From Lithodes maja (lineage: Eukaryota; Arthropoda; Malacostraca; Decapoda; Lithodidae): a stretch of 64,000 nucleotides of DNA. The DNA lies in assembly GCA_037953745.1 (NCBI GenBank), contig JBAKBP010001417.1, positions 62,001-126,000 on the forward strand. Reading direction: 5' to 3'. Position numbers and translations under genes: made by a program. This document shows, piece after piece, positions 53,330-63,349 of the stretch (positions are counted from its first letter, which is position 1; every line of letters begins with the position of its first letter). Below the pieces are notes generated by a model, which saw nothing but the letters and a program-made list of their open reading frames with translations, was not told the DNA's origin and made no database searches.

Positions 53330-54140
53330 GCCACTCGCCTGCCAGTTGGCTCTCCTTCCCTCGTCCTACGCTCCTTGTTTCACCTCTTCCGTACACGTCG
53401 CTTTCGAGTCGACGCTATACGTACCCCCTTGTCTGCCGTCCGGGGGATCTTTGGGTCCGTCGCTGGGCTGGTCGTTCTGCCACAGGCGCTGGATTCTTTC
53501 CTGCCGGCTGCCTTCCGGGATCGACCTCCTCCGCGCCTGGTCCCTCCGCAGTGGGATCTGGGGCGGGCTCTGGTCCTTCTGGCTTCACCCACGTCTACAA
53601 GGGCCGCTACGCCGGCTCTGTTGCTCGGGCGTCCGCTCTTACTTGTCGCTCTGGCCGCTGGGGTTCGGGTGTCTGCCCTAGCGGCATTGTCATGGCCCCG
53701 GGACTGCGTGCGATTCTCCCCGTCCTTGCATGGCGTCTCGTTCGCCTCCTCCCCTCCTTTTGTTACCTCGCTTGGGAGGGCGGCCCCCGCTTTCCGGCCT
53801 TTCGCCGTCCAGGCTTTCCGGCTTGGGCATCCACGCCGTGTGTTGTGCCCGGTGTCGGCCTTGCACTCCTCTGTTGCGTCTGTGGCGCCGCCTTCGGGTC
53901 CTGCTGTGTGGGTGTCTCCTCGGACAGGTGGGAGGCTCTCGCAGGTGCGGATGGGCCGCCGCGTTTGTCGGACCGTTCGTGCCCGTCGCCCTGTTTGTAG
54001 GGGTTCTGCGCACGATGTCAGATCCTTTGCTGCCTCCTTCCGGTTCCTGCCACGTCGATCCTTCCCTGCCTTCGCCTCAGCGGTTTTGTGGGTCTTCTCT
54101 CAATTCCTTCATCTCCTCCTACCTCTCCGTGTCCAGTGTT
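53330..54140 (+). pseudogene. DIRS tyrosine recombinase remnant, copy 2
   Basis: A long frame from 53375 carries RLVPPQWDLGRALVLLASPT, LLLVALAAGVRVSALAALS (first catalytic Arg box), HPRRVLCPVSALHSS and SAHDVRSFAASF (His..Arg box). Here these blocks lie in one frame, so copy 2's recombinase is better preserved than copy 1's. The final Tyr is not clear. Confidence 0.7.
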
Positions 54141-54623
54141 CGACCCCCTCGGCTGGTGATTGCTCTCGGGGGTCGTGTTTCCTGGTGCTCTGGCGAAGAT
54201 CCCTGGTCTTCCCCCCTTGTCCCTCGTTCTTTTCCTTTGTTTTATATGACAAAGGGGGGGGGGGGGGGTGTACGGGTTTGCAACACTGGATTGCAAGTTT
54301 GGGATTATGTATTGTTCCAGTACATAAGTGTTTTTGCCACATTGAAAATTGTGTTTTGTTCTTGTGTTCAGTGTTTTTGTTGGTTTTTGAAGAAAAGGGA
54401 TTTTGGGTACAGTACCTTTTTGGTTTCAGACAAGTCTATGTTTTTGCATTACTATGAATGACGGGCATGTGTTAAAACTGTTCTTTTTAGCTACTCCTCA
54501 GTTTTTCACTCTTTTATTAGACTCTCTTGTTTAAATTGTGTCTTTGTCATTCATACTTTTGTTTTATGCATTGGTTTTTTTGGTAGGTTGGGCTTGGATG
54601 TCCTCCTCCTATTTGTTATGCAG

Positions 54624-54736
54624 CCTTGCTGTTGGATTTGCCAAGACTACTAACAAATTGGGAGGTTTGACGTACCTCCCAACCTACCAAATAGGAAAAC
54701 CTACTATTTGGTAGTAGTCTTGGAAAATCCAACGTA
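54624..54736 (+). repeat. Internal complementary region, DIRS copy 2
   Basis: Same as 14173-14286 of copy 1, with ACTACTAACA-AAT-TGGGAGG at the junction of the two end complements. Confidence 0.88.
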
Positions 54737-54797
54737 CATAATACCCTCCCTCACGCCGGACCCCTGCCCATCCGCGTTCTTCTGCTGACGTGAGATG

Positions 54798-55092
54798 TGA
54801 TAACAAGAGAGGGTCGCTCATGCGCACGTTCGACAGGGATCTGCACATGACGGAACACGGGATGGGCCTTAAGCGGTAACTAAGGTAAACCCCTTTTTCT
54901 TCTCTTCTATGCTTTTTTCACCTTCGGTGGTAGTTTTGGTTAATGTACAACGTCTCCTAGAGCAAGATAAGGAGTAGACTCTAGACGTTTTCTTTTTAAC
55001 CGCGGTTGGAATGACGACATCGCAGTCAAAATAGACAAGTCGTCATTGCAATTAGGTTAATAGCCTTGCCGTTGGATTTTCCAAGACTACTA
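54798..55092 (-). repeat. DIRS copy 2 right inverted terminal repeat
   Basis: Inverted partner of 46455-46749, followed by the 53-bp right-end extension to 55145. Confidence 0.92.
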
Positions 55093-55148
55093 CCAAATAG
55101 TAGGTTTTCCTATTTGGTAGGTTGGGAGGTACGTCAAACCTCCCAATT

Positions 55149-57744
55149 AAATCAGGTATTAGACTAAATAACGATAATGAAAGTGTTTGGGTAGAGGTTA
55201 ACGAAGGTAGTGAGACCATAGTTATTGGAGTTATGTATCGACCGCCAAATATGAGTAGAAATGACGGAACGTCATTATGGGAGGAAATTAAAATGGCATC
55301 AAGGTTTAGCAATGTGTGCATTATGGGGGATTTTAATTTTCCGAATATAGATTGGCAGCATCAAATAGGAGACTGATTCTGAGGCGTTTATAGAGGTAGT
55401 TCAAGATAGTTTTTTATTTCAATTCATAGATACGCCGACTAGAGGTAATAATATTCTCGATTTAGTTTTCAGTAACAATGAACATATGGTAAATAATGTA
55501 GAGATAGGGGACCACCTAGGAAATAGTGACCACAATTCTGTGTATTTTAATATACAATGGAAAGGTAATACCAGAGAGAATACAACATTAATACCTGACT
55601 TTAGAAAAGCCAATTATGGTGGGTTAAGAAGAGCCCTATTAGCGGACCCTATGGTCAAAAAATTAAGTCGATCCAGGTGTCCAAATGAGTGTACCCCTTC
55701 TCAGGCACCTGTCATCTTAAGTCAGGAAGAGACGTCAACCTTGGTAGATACATACGATAATTTTATCAAGTCAGTATTCAATGCACAAAATAAATACATC
55801 CCCAAAAGAAAATTTAGATCAACACAGAACCAACCCAAATGGATGAATAATAGACTATTAGATCTTCTAGGACAAAAGAGAGGAATATATAGAAAAATTA
55901 GAAAAGGCGAAATTCACCTACTTGCTTACTATCAGAATCTATCAAGACAGGTAAAAAAGGATATTAGGAAAGAAAAAAGAAATTATGAAATTAAGGTTGC
56001 CAATGACTCAAAAAATAATCCTAAAGCTTTTTACCAACTATATAAATCCAAGGTTAGAGATGTAATTGGTCCCCTTAAAACTTCGATAGGAGAAATGACA
56101 GAAAATGATTTAGAAATGTGCAGTACATTAAATAGTCAATTTCTTTCCGTTTTCACTAATGAAAATTTGGCACAGTTTCCAGAAGTCCGTAAGGTATATA
56201 GCGATAGTATAGAAAATAGGTTAAGTACAGTTACTATAAGTAGAAATGATGTGCTTAAGGAAATTGACAGACTGAAACCTCATAAATCGCCTGGTCCTGA
56301 TGAGGTATATGCTAGAGTATTAAAAGAATGTAGGGATGAGTTAAGTTACCCATTAACATTTTTATTTAACAAGTCATTGGAGACAGGTATAGTTCCAGAA
56401 GCTTGGAAGCTTGAAAACGTAGTTCCGATCTTCAAAAAAGGTGACAAATCAATAGCATCCAATTACCGTCCCATTAGTCTTACATCAATCATAGGAAAGC
56501 TACTAGAGTCAATTATTGCTAGTAAAATTAGAAACCACTTAGATACATTTAATTTAATAAATTCTTCTCAGCATGGATTCACTCAGAGACGTTCTTGCCT
56601 TACTAATTTGCTTAGTTTTTTCTCAGAGGTATATGAAGCAGTAGATAATGACAAGTCATATGATATAATATATTTAGATTTCAGTAAAGCTTTCGACAGA
56701 GTCCCCCATGAGAGATTGATGAGAAAGGTTGAGGCGCATGGAATAGGTGGGGCGTTGTTGGGCTGGATTAGGTCATGGCTAATTGGTAGGAAGCAGAGAG
56801 TCAGCATAAATGGTACGAAGTCAGAATGGGGAGCAGTCAAAAGTGGTGTCCCCCAGGGATCTGTATTAGGTCCTCTGTTGTTTGTTATATACATAAATGA
56901 CCTTGATTTAGGTATAACTAGTAGGATAAGTAAATTTGCAGACGATACCAAAATGGGGAGAACAATTGATTCAGATAGAGATATAGAGTGCCTCCAAAGG
57001 GATCTAGATACCTTACACGAATGGTCAGTAAATTGGCAGATGAAGTTTAACATTGACAAATGCAAGGTATTAAAGATAGGGAAGATGCATACAAATGTTA
57101 AATATAAACTAGCTAATGTGGAATTAGAAAACTCGAATTGTGAGAAAGATCTAGGTGTGTTTGTTAGCAATGATTTGAAGCCTAGACAACAGTGTATAAG
57201 CGTTCGAAACAAGGCAAACAGGATTCTCGGGTTCATCTCAAGGAGTGTGAGTAACAGAACTGCTGATGTTATCTTAAAACTTTACTTGTCATTAGTGAGA
57301 CCCCATATGGATTATGCTGTTAAATTGTGGTGTCCTTATTACAGAATGGACATAGATTCATTGGAGAGAGTACAACGTAGAATGACAAAAATGATCCATA
57401 ATATTAGAAATCTTCCGTATAAAGAAAGGTTGAAGAAATTAGGCTTACATTCGTTAGAGAGACGCAGAGTTAGAGGGGATATGATAGAGGTGTTCAAGTG
57501 GGTTAGTGGGATTAACAAAGGGGACATGACAAATGTACTAAAGCTCAGTGATAGCGAAAGAACTCGTACCAATGGTTTCAAATTAGATAAATTTAGTTTC
57601 AGAAAAGATATAGGCATATATTGGTTTGGTAACAGAGTTGTAGATGGGTGGAATGGACTACCAAGTGCTATAGTGGGATTAAAAACGATAGGGAGCTTTA
57701 AGATAAAATTGGATAAGCATATGGAAGAAAAGGGTTGGGTGTGA
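55149..57744 (+). pseudogene. CR1 ORF2, main part: endonuclease end and RT
   Basis: Resumes after DIRS copy 2 with KSGIRLNNDN, then IVIGVMYRPP and CIMGDFNFPNIDW (endonuclease). One frameshift near 55373 separates this from NILDLVFSN and GNSDHNSVYF. The RT follows without a break: SPGPDEVYARVLK, PIFKKGDKS, NYRPISLTS, QHGFTQRRSC, YLDFSKAFDRVPH, SGVPQGSVLGPLLFVIYIND, the catalytic FADDTKMG, and the C-terminal RVQRRMTKMI and FKIKLDKHME. All RT catalytic residues are present. Ends at the stop at 57744. Confidence 0.92.
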
Positions 57745-57804
57745 AGGGGGATCAGCAGGGTTGGGCCAATCAGCGCTCTGCAGACCCCCGTAATCCTGTG
57801 TTAA

Positions 57805-58281
57805 CCCTCTCACCACGGATGGGCTCTTGAACGCCCATAAAAAAGCATACAACAGGTACCCGGAAGGTTTAAACACCCATGACGTCACAGCCTGTGAGCT
57901 TGCTGTGCGAGGCGTCGGTCCGACGCATGTAAACAACAGCCGGCTGGACCGACGCTCCGCATCTCCGGCCACAAGAAGGAGAGCGTCGCTTGTTCGTGTG
58001 TGCCTGTATGTTGTTGTTAAGTATCGAATAGTAGTGTAAAGTGGCTGTTTTGGCCATAAAGTTATCTCCAATGAAATCATCATCACAGCTCAACCAGTTG
58101 ACTTAGAGAGCTCTACTTAATGCCATTCTACAGGTAAATAACACAGCTACGCTTGGGGATGCGCGGGAATGCGGGAAGCAGTCTGATTAACGAATATACG
58201 GTAGCCTAGCCTAGACGTTTTTCGGCCAAAACACCCGGGTTTCAAGGAATATATATATAATACATAACCGGGGCTGGAGGG
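57805..58281. mobile_element. 477-bp piggyBac MITE in CR1 3' end
   Basis: TTAA at 57801-57804 and 58282-58285. Ends CCCTCTCACCACGG and, inverted, CCCTCCAGCCCCGG. Very similar to the MITE at 46800-47282 over most of its length, including the GACGTCACAGCCTGTGAGC box. Confidence 0.9.
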
Positions 58282-58285
58282 TTAA

Positions 58286-58441
58286 TCTCTTACCGTTTTG
58301 GTAAGATGATCCTCAGGGTATTAGAGTGTTGAGCCTATAATTGGGCTTTGTAATTGGGGTTCTGTGGGACAGGGATCTGCCTTGCTTAGGCCAATCGGCT
58401 TTCTGCAGACTCCCATTTTCTTATGTTCTTATGTTCTTATG
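58286..58441 (+). other. CR1 3' end with 8-bp tail repeats
   Basis: Contains GGGATCTGCCTTGC..GGCC and TCGGCTTTCTGCAGACTCC, then about three TTCTTATG units. Short tandem 8-mers instead of poly(A) are typical CR1 ends. A similar box before the MITE (GGGTTGGGCCAATCAGCGCT near 57755) may be a diverged duplicate. Confidence 0.8.
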
Positions 58442-58651
58442 TAATCCAGGGCTAGAAATGCACAAATAACTACCCTAGCACCTAGGTCTATATCGCGCTT
58501 GTCAGGTTAATAAAAAAATAAAAAAATTGGCTGTCGAAGGTGAAAGAAAAGTTGATGAAGTCTAGGGTGTTTACTCTGCAATCTTCAGCTTGATTGTACA
58601 TTGATAACGGGAAAGTACCGTATTGACAACCTTGTTACGAAAATAAAAATT
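58442..58651. other. Unassigned spacer
   Basis: A/T-rich, with an A-run AATAAAAAAATAAAAAAATT. Nothing recognised. It ends at ATT (58649-58651), the likely core of the next DIRS insertion. Confidence 0.5.
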
Positions 58652-58899
58652 TAGTAGCAGTCTCTACGTTTCCAACGTAGGGCTTATGATCTCAGCCGCT
58701 ACCACAGCGGGCCGATTTATCGGTACTCACGCGAAGTAACCAAATAATCTCTAGAGTTGCACCTCAATTCACTACTAGGCACGTTGTACACACTCCGAGA
58801 CGACTAGGAAAGAAGAGATAGCGAAGGAGAGAAAGAATTGTTATAGTTACCCATTTAATCTAGCTGCTCTCCTCTGAGCCATGCTCCATGTTCTATGAG

Positions 58900-60558
58900 C
58901 CTGTGCCAGGACCTGCCAAAGTATCAGTCACTTCGCGCCCACCGTCGATGTCACACGCCTTTTTGTCTGTGCTTCGCGAGTGCCTGCTTTGCATCCCCTT
59001 CGCTTCAACTCTTAGTGAGTGTGAGCCTTTTCAGGCTGTTGAGGTTTTAGAAGGATGTTCAGTGGTGTAGGCAGCACTTTACTACGGCTTTATGGCGTGT
59101 TTATGGGTGTGCGCGTAGTGCTGGAGACGTGTTTATTTATTTGTTTTCTTCGGGGTGGTTGGTCCTCAACGCCGCGTAGCGGTCGTTGTGTGTCTATTCT
59201 ACCCTCACTTTTCGGGTTCATGTTCACTTTAACTACCCTTAACGTACCTTGGGGGGGATATGCTTCCCGCGGGATGCATTGTGTTTCTTTCCCTTTGTGT
59301 CTTTTTGTTTTATTGTTTTTTCATATGACTACGTGTCGATGTTTTACAAGACTTGAGCATGAAGTTTCTCTGGATTCTGCTTTGTGTGAGCATAGGCCAC
59401 ATAGCCTTTATTCTCTCACAAACATGCTGCTTTGGTCTCAACTGACCTATAGCCCTTCTGACTTGTTTATTAAACTTGTCCATAGTTGGTGGTCTTGTAT
59501 TTCGTTCGCATGGTTCACGCTTTTGTCAGTTCCTTTTCGTTTCCCCGGGCCTACTTGACTCGTGGATACGTGGTTCTGGTGAAATTGTTGGTCAAGCCCT
59601 AGGCTATCCTCCTTTTTATTTTATTCATTTAACGTACTTGTGGGGCTTCTCGGGCAGTGTTTAGCTTTGTTACTAGGTTTTTCACTTAGGGATTGCCGCT
59701 GCCCTAGTCTTTTTTCGTTTATGTGAATTGGGTAACTAGGCTAGGCCTGTGTTTTTTAACTTGAGCTGACCGCCGTCGGTTTGGGCCACATAGTCCTGTC
59801 CTTCTGTTTTCCTCTTGTCTCTACTGACTTGCTGGTTGGTCTTCTACGCTCTTGTTAAGATTCTCATTAATTGTGTGTTTAAGCTAATCGGTTTTTGCCT
59901 TGAGCTGCCCGCCGTTGGAATGATCCACACAGGTCCTTTCCTTCTGCCTTCCTTTTGTCTCCACTGACTGGGAAGTCTCGGTCTCGTAGCTCTCGGTTAA
60001 ATTCTCGTTTTTCTTACAAGTCCATGTTTCTGTTCTTCCCCTGCCTGTGGTTACTTGATCACTAAATAGGGGGGGGGATGTCTGGAAACTGTACGCGATA
60101 GGGGCCCCGCTCACAGGGAGGATATGCTTGGACAAGTTGACTCGATTTTCGTGTTTACTCACGTTTTTTCGCCACACAGGCAGGGTCTTCTGGTGTCCTC
60201 GGCTCCTTCATCTTTTTAAATCCGCCCTAGGAGCGCCTTTATCTTTTTGAGGTGCCCTGTGCCTTGTCAAGGCCTAGGCCACATAGCTTTTCACTTGACT
60301 TGGTTTATGCGCCCTGTTCTGCCCCCCTCTTCATGTACCTGGACAGGGCTTTTTGGACAACGGCTGATTGGCTGTTTTCCTATCCCTTATGTCCTGTTCC
60401 TTGTGTCCTCCTTCTGTACCTGGTTCCCGCCCTACGGGCGTCCTCCTTGTATACTGGGAGGACCCAAGGACCCCCTGAAAAGTCCTCGGACTCGACCCAA
60501 AGTGGCGATGTCCTGTGTGTTTTGGATTCCCTCCCCGCCCCTATTTACACTTATAGGG
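58900..60558 (+). other. Leader of the third DIRS-like element
   Basis: T-rich, A-poor sequence. It includes a pair of related stretches: GAGCTGACCGCCGTCGG (about 59763) and GAGCTGCCCGCCGTTGG (about 59902). No gene is supported. Confidence 0.5.
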
Positions 60559-60560
60559 TA

Positions 60561-61352
60561 CCGTCATCTGGGGTGGCTTCGGACAAGTGGACAACTTCGG
60601 ACATTTTGGATAAAAATTAAAACAAATAAAAATAGAGAGAAGAGGAGTTTGGTTTTGAAAAATAGATGTGTAGCATTCAAGAGGAATGTTGTAACTATAT
60701 GTAGGATGAACTAATAATTTAAATTAATTAATTTAATTTGTGGTAAATATTTGTGAATATGTAACAAAGAAAACACATGTTTTTGTAAGTGTGTCAAACT
60801 TCTACTGAGCATAATTAATGGGATGTGAGGAAGACAATTAACCTACACCAGAATGTTCTACAATTATCTGCGAGACCATACACACAGTAACTCTTTCCCC
60901 AAAGTTCATAATACACAGCCTATACCGGTAGCCCTAACAATTTACTTTTATTGTTTTCCAGATTTATTGGGGTGTTTTCGGACATAGTTTGGGGTGATTT
61001 CGGACATTAGGTGACATCGGACATCTAATATTAGTTACAAGGTCCTTCCAATATGAACAACAATTAGTACCTAAGTGTATGGTACTCTTACCTAGCCATA
61101 CATAGCGAGCATCTGTCGAATCATGTCATCACAGGGATCTGCCTTGTATGGGCCGATCGGCTTTTTGCAGACTCCCATTTTCTTATGTTCTTATCATCTG
61201 TCATCTTGCTCCCGTTTGAGTAACGCCAATTAAAGGATGCTTAAGACTGAGTAAGGTGTCAGATGTTGACATGATTTGGTGGATGTTTGCTGTGTAAGGG
61301 TTAACCAGGTAAGAGTATCATATAACATTTCTTTTCATTCACAGGAGTAAAA
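60561..61352. other. Pogo-like element 5' non-coding part
   Basis: Holds the TIR, several TTCGGACA boxes (about 60575-61022), a short CR1 tail copy (61133-61195) and a splice-acceptor-like CATTCACAG before the HTH exon. Confidence 0.6.
61133..61195 (+). repeat. 63-bp CR1 3'-tail copy
   Basis: AGGGATCTGCCTTGTATGGG, then CGATCGGC and TGCAGACTCCCATTTTCTTA, match the CR1 3' end at 58371-58441. This is an extremely 5'-truncated CR1 insertion. Confidence 0.8.
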
Positions 61353-61803
61353 ATGCCATGGATATATAAACCAAAGCCACACAACGAGAAAAGGAAATAC
61401 AACAGTCATGTATGTCAAGACAAATTAAAAAAAGCAAAAGATGATATACAAAAGTAGAACATGAGTGTACGTGAGGCTGCTAAAAAGTGGAAGTTAAGTA
61501 AGAGCACCTTACATGACTATATAAAAGGGAAACATGGTAAACCTGCTGGTTATTGTTAAAGTTCCGTTTGATGGTAAGAAGAAACATCGACATTATATTG
61601 CAGTCATAGTAAAGGTTCTACCAGAAATACATGTTCGTTTCCGAAAGCATGTGAAGGGCACAAGTAACGTCTTCATTAACCCAGTTATTGATGATTACAG
61701 TGATATAGACAAGGGTGAGATAGTACAAATCCTGCCAGAACCAATACTGGACAAGAAGTGCAGAATGCTGTTCAGTGTTGATGTAAATAAATGGCCAAAA
61801 TAA
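61353..61803 (+). pseudogene. Pogo-like transposase remnant, core deleted
   Basis: Starts MPWIYKPKPHNEKRKYN; one in-frame TAG at 61454, then MSVREAAKKWKLSKSTLHDY, the Psq/CENP-B-type helix-turn-helix that binds transposon ends in pogo/Tigger families. After a frame change, KKKHRHYIAVIVKV, IHVRFRKHVKG and EIVQILPEPIL to the stop at 61803 resemble a C-terminal module common in arthropod transposon proteins. The DDE catalytic domain is missing. Confidence 0.75.
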
Positions 61804-61804
61804 T

Positions 61805-62135
61805 AGAGAGAGAGAGAAATAGAGAGGGTTGAAGAGCTATAGAGAGGAGAGAGAAAGCGAGCGAGCAGGGGGAGAGAAAGTGAGAGAGAGAGGGGTGGGA
61901 GAGAAAGCGAGAGAGGGTGGGGCCAAGAGAAGGGTGGGAGAGAAAGCGAGAGAGAGAGAGAGGTGGTAGAGGGCGGGGCCAGGGAGGGCGGGGCCAGGGG
62001 AGGGTGGGGCCCGGAGAAGGGTGGGAGAGGGCGGGGCCAGGAGAAGGGTGGGGCCAGGGGAGGGCGGGGCCAGAAGGGTGGGAGAGAGATCGATATCGAG
62101 AGCGAGAGGTGGTAGAGGGCGGGGCCAAGTGAGAG
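61805..62135. repeat. GA-rich and GGGCGGGGCCA low-complexity array
   Basis: Runs of GAGAGA alternate with GGGCGGGGCCAGG and GAAGGGTGGGAGAG units in irregular order. Short Pro/Leu/Ser-rich frames on the minus strand are products of the repeat. Confidence 0.85.
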
Positions 62136-62965
62136 AGGGGGGATGAATAAGGAAAGAGGCAATAATGTGATACAAAGTTATATTTTTTGTAAGGTCCTTT
62201 TTATTTCATATTATGATTTGTTTAAGGTATATACCCTGAAAGGGTTAATTAGTATTTCGGGCCATTAATTAGCCAAGATGGCATCTAGTCGGCTGTGTGC
62301 CATTAGTATTCCTTTAATATGCAGTCATTAAGATATTATTGCTAAGCTTTAATGATATCAGTATTATTTTTTTAGAAGTTTGGTCACAAGTGTGAAATAC
62401 GTTTTCAAGGAGTCATTATGTGTAATTTGAATGAATTAATTATATTTTTTTTGTATTAGAAAAGTGCCTATACATACGGTGTACCTGAATGCATTAGTGA
62501 TAATAATATAATTGCTTTGTTATTGAGAATACATAACAATTTATATGAAGGTGCTAAAATGCACAGAAACTTGGAATCTAATGTATATGCTCCTCTAAGG
62601 GCTACAAATGTAAGCATTTCAGTTTGTATTTTTTTTTTAAAACTCCGTCTTGTGTCCGAAGTCGCCTCTGCATTGTCCGAAGCCGTCGTTCAATACACAC
62701 ACTCAGATTTAAAGGGGAAAACCATTAATGTCCGAAGTCACCTTACCCCAGTCCGAAGTCACCTCATATCGATGATGACTTCGGACACCATTATAAATAT
62801 TAGTTATAATTAAGCCAAAGGCCTATAATTTTTCCACTGTACACAAGATTATTCTACGTTTCTAAGCTATACATATAGATGCAAAAGATTGCATTATTAA
62901 GGCTTTACCTATTGAGTTAGGCTTAAAATTAGGTCAATTAGGTCCGAAGTCACCCCGAATGACGG
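62136..62965. other. Pogo-like element 3' part with subterminal boxes
   Basis: A/T-rich, then five or more (T/A)GTCCGAAG boxes between about 62650 and 62950 in the opposite orientation to those on the left, ending in the right TIR. No gene. Confidence 0.7.
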
Positions 62966-62967
62966 TA

Positions 62968-63349
62968 CTGTTGGGTTGCTCACACTTGACCTTTTCCTTC
63001 CAGCTGGTGCCCGCTCTACTGCCGGCTGTCCCTACGCCGCCGCCGCTTCGCCGCCACCTCCCTCCGCTCTCACAGAGGGTTCTCAGGTATTTCGATGGGT
63101 ACCACTTTCCCCACGATTTTGGTTCTGACCTGTTCCCAGGGTTGGGCCTCGCTCAGGGGCTTGTCCCAGCCCTGGTGTTGAGGGTCTCTGGTGTGGGTGT
63201 TTTCTTTTGTCTTTCCTGTTATACTTGCTACATAGCTTCTTACTGGATATTGTCTTATTGGGTCTTACATGCTGAATTGGCTCTACTGCCTCATATTGCC
63301 TGTCTCACCTCTACTGGTGGGTAATGCTTCCCCATTTTTCAGTGCTGTG
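62968..63349 (+). other. Probable leader exon and intron before DIRS gag
   Basis: CCTTTTCCTTCCAG (ending 63002) looks like a 3' splice site and TCTCAGGTATTTC (about 63085) like a 5' splice site. A second acceptor, CCCCATTTTTCAG, ends at 63342, eight bases before the gag ATG. Copies 1 and 2 show the same first acceptor and a donor. Splicing is inferred, not shown. Confidence 0.5.

Larger units (their letters stand above)
46452..55145 (+). mobile_element. DIRS1-like retrotransposon, copy 2
   Basis: 8694 bp including a 483-bp MITE. Same layout as copy 1: ITRs, leader with three palindromes, degenerate gag with the same SINE-like insert, RT/RNase H and recombinase remnants, internal complementary region. 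It is flanked by ATT on both sides, in an Ile codon of the CR1 endonuclease. It is some 5% diverged from copy 1 in the compared coding stretches, with most differences at A positions. Not coding-competent. Confidence 0.9.
30326..58441 (+). mobile_element. CR1 retrotransposon with nested insertions
   Basis: A plus-strand CR1-type LINE. Leader from about 30326; ORF1 (coiled coil plus SGNH esterase-like domain) 30565-31491 then 45295-45393; ORF2 (endonuclease, RT) in pieces at 45390-45694, 46325-46451 and 55149-57744; 3' end with a GGGATCTGCC..GGCC..TCGGC box and TTCTTATG repeats to 58441. Without its insertions it would be about 4.4 kb. The inserts are the TIR transposon 31492-45291, the TTAA element 45695-46320, DIRS copy 2 46452-55145 and the MITE 57805-58281. 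The ORFs carry only one nonsense codon and one frameshift apart from these. Confidence 0.85.
60561..62965 (+). mobile_element. Pogo-like (Tc1/mariner) non-autonomous transposon
   Basis: TA target duplication (60559-60560, 62966-62967). Terminal inverted repeats CCGTCATCTGGGGTGGCTTC on the left and, inverted, CCGTCATTCGGGGTGACTTC on the right. Copies of TTCGGACA (left half) and TGTCCGAA (right half) form subterminal arrays. It carries a Psq-type HTH start and a C-terminal piece of a transposase-like protein, with no DDE core between them. Confidence 0.8.

Noticed and set aside
61695..62175. Pro/Ser/Leu-rich ORFs on the minus strand
   Set aside because: They translate the GA-rich and GGGCGGGGCC repeats; not genes.
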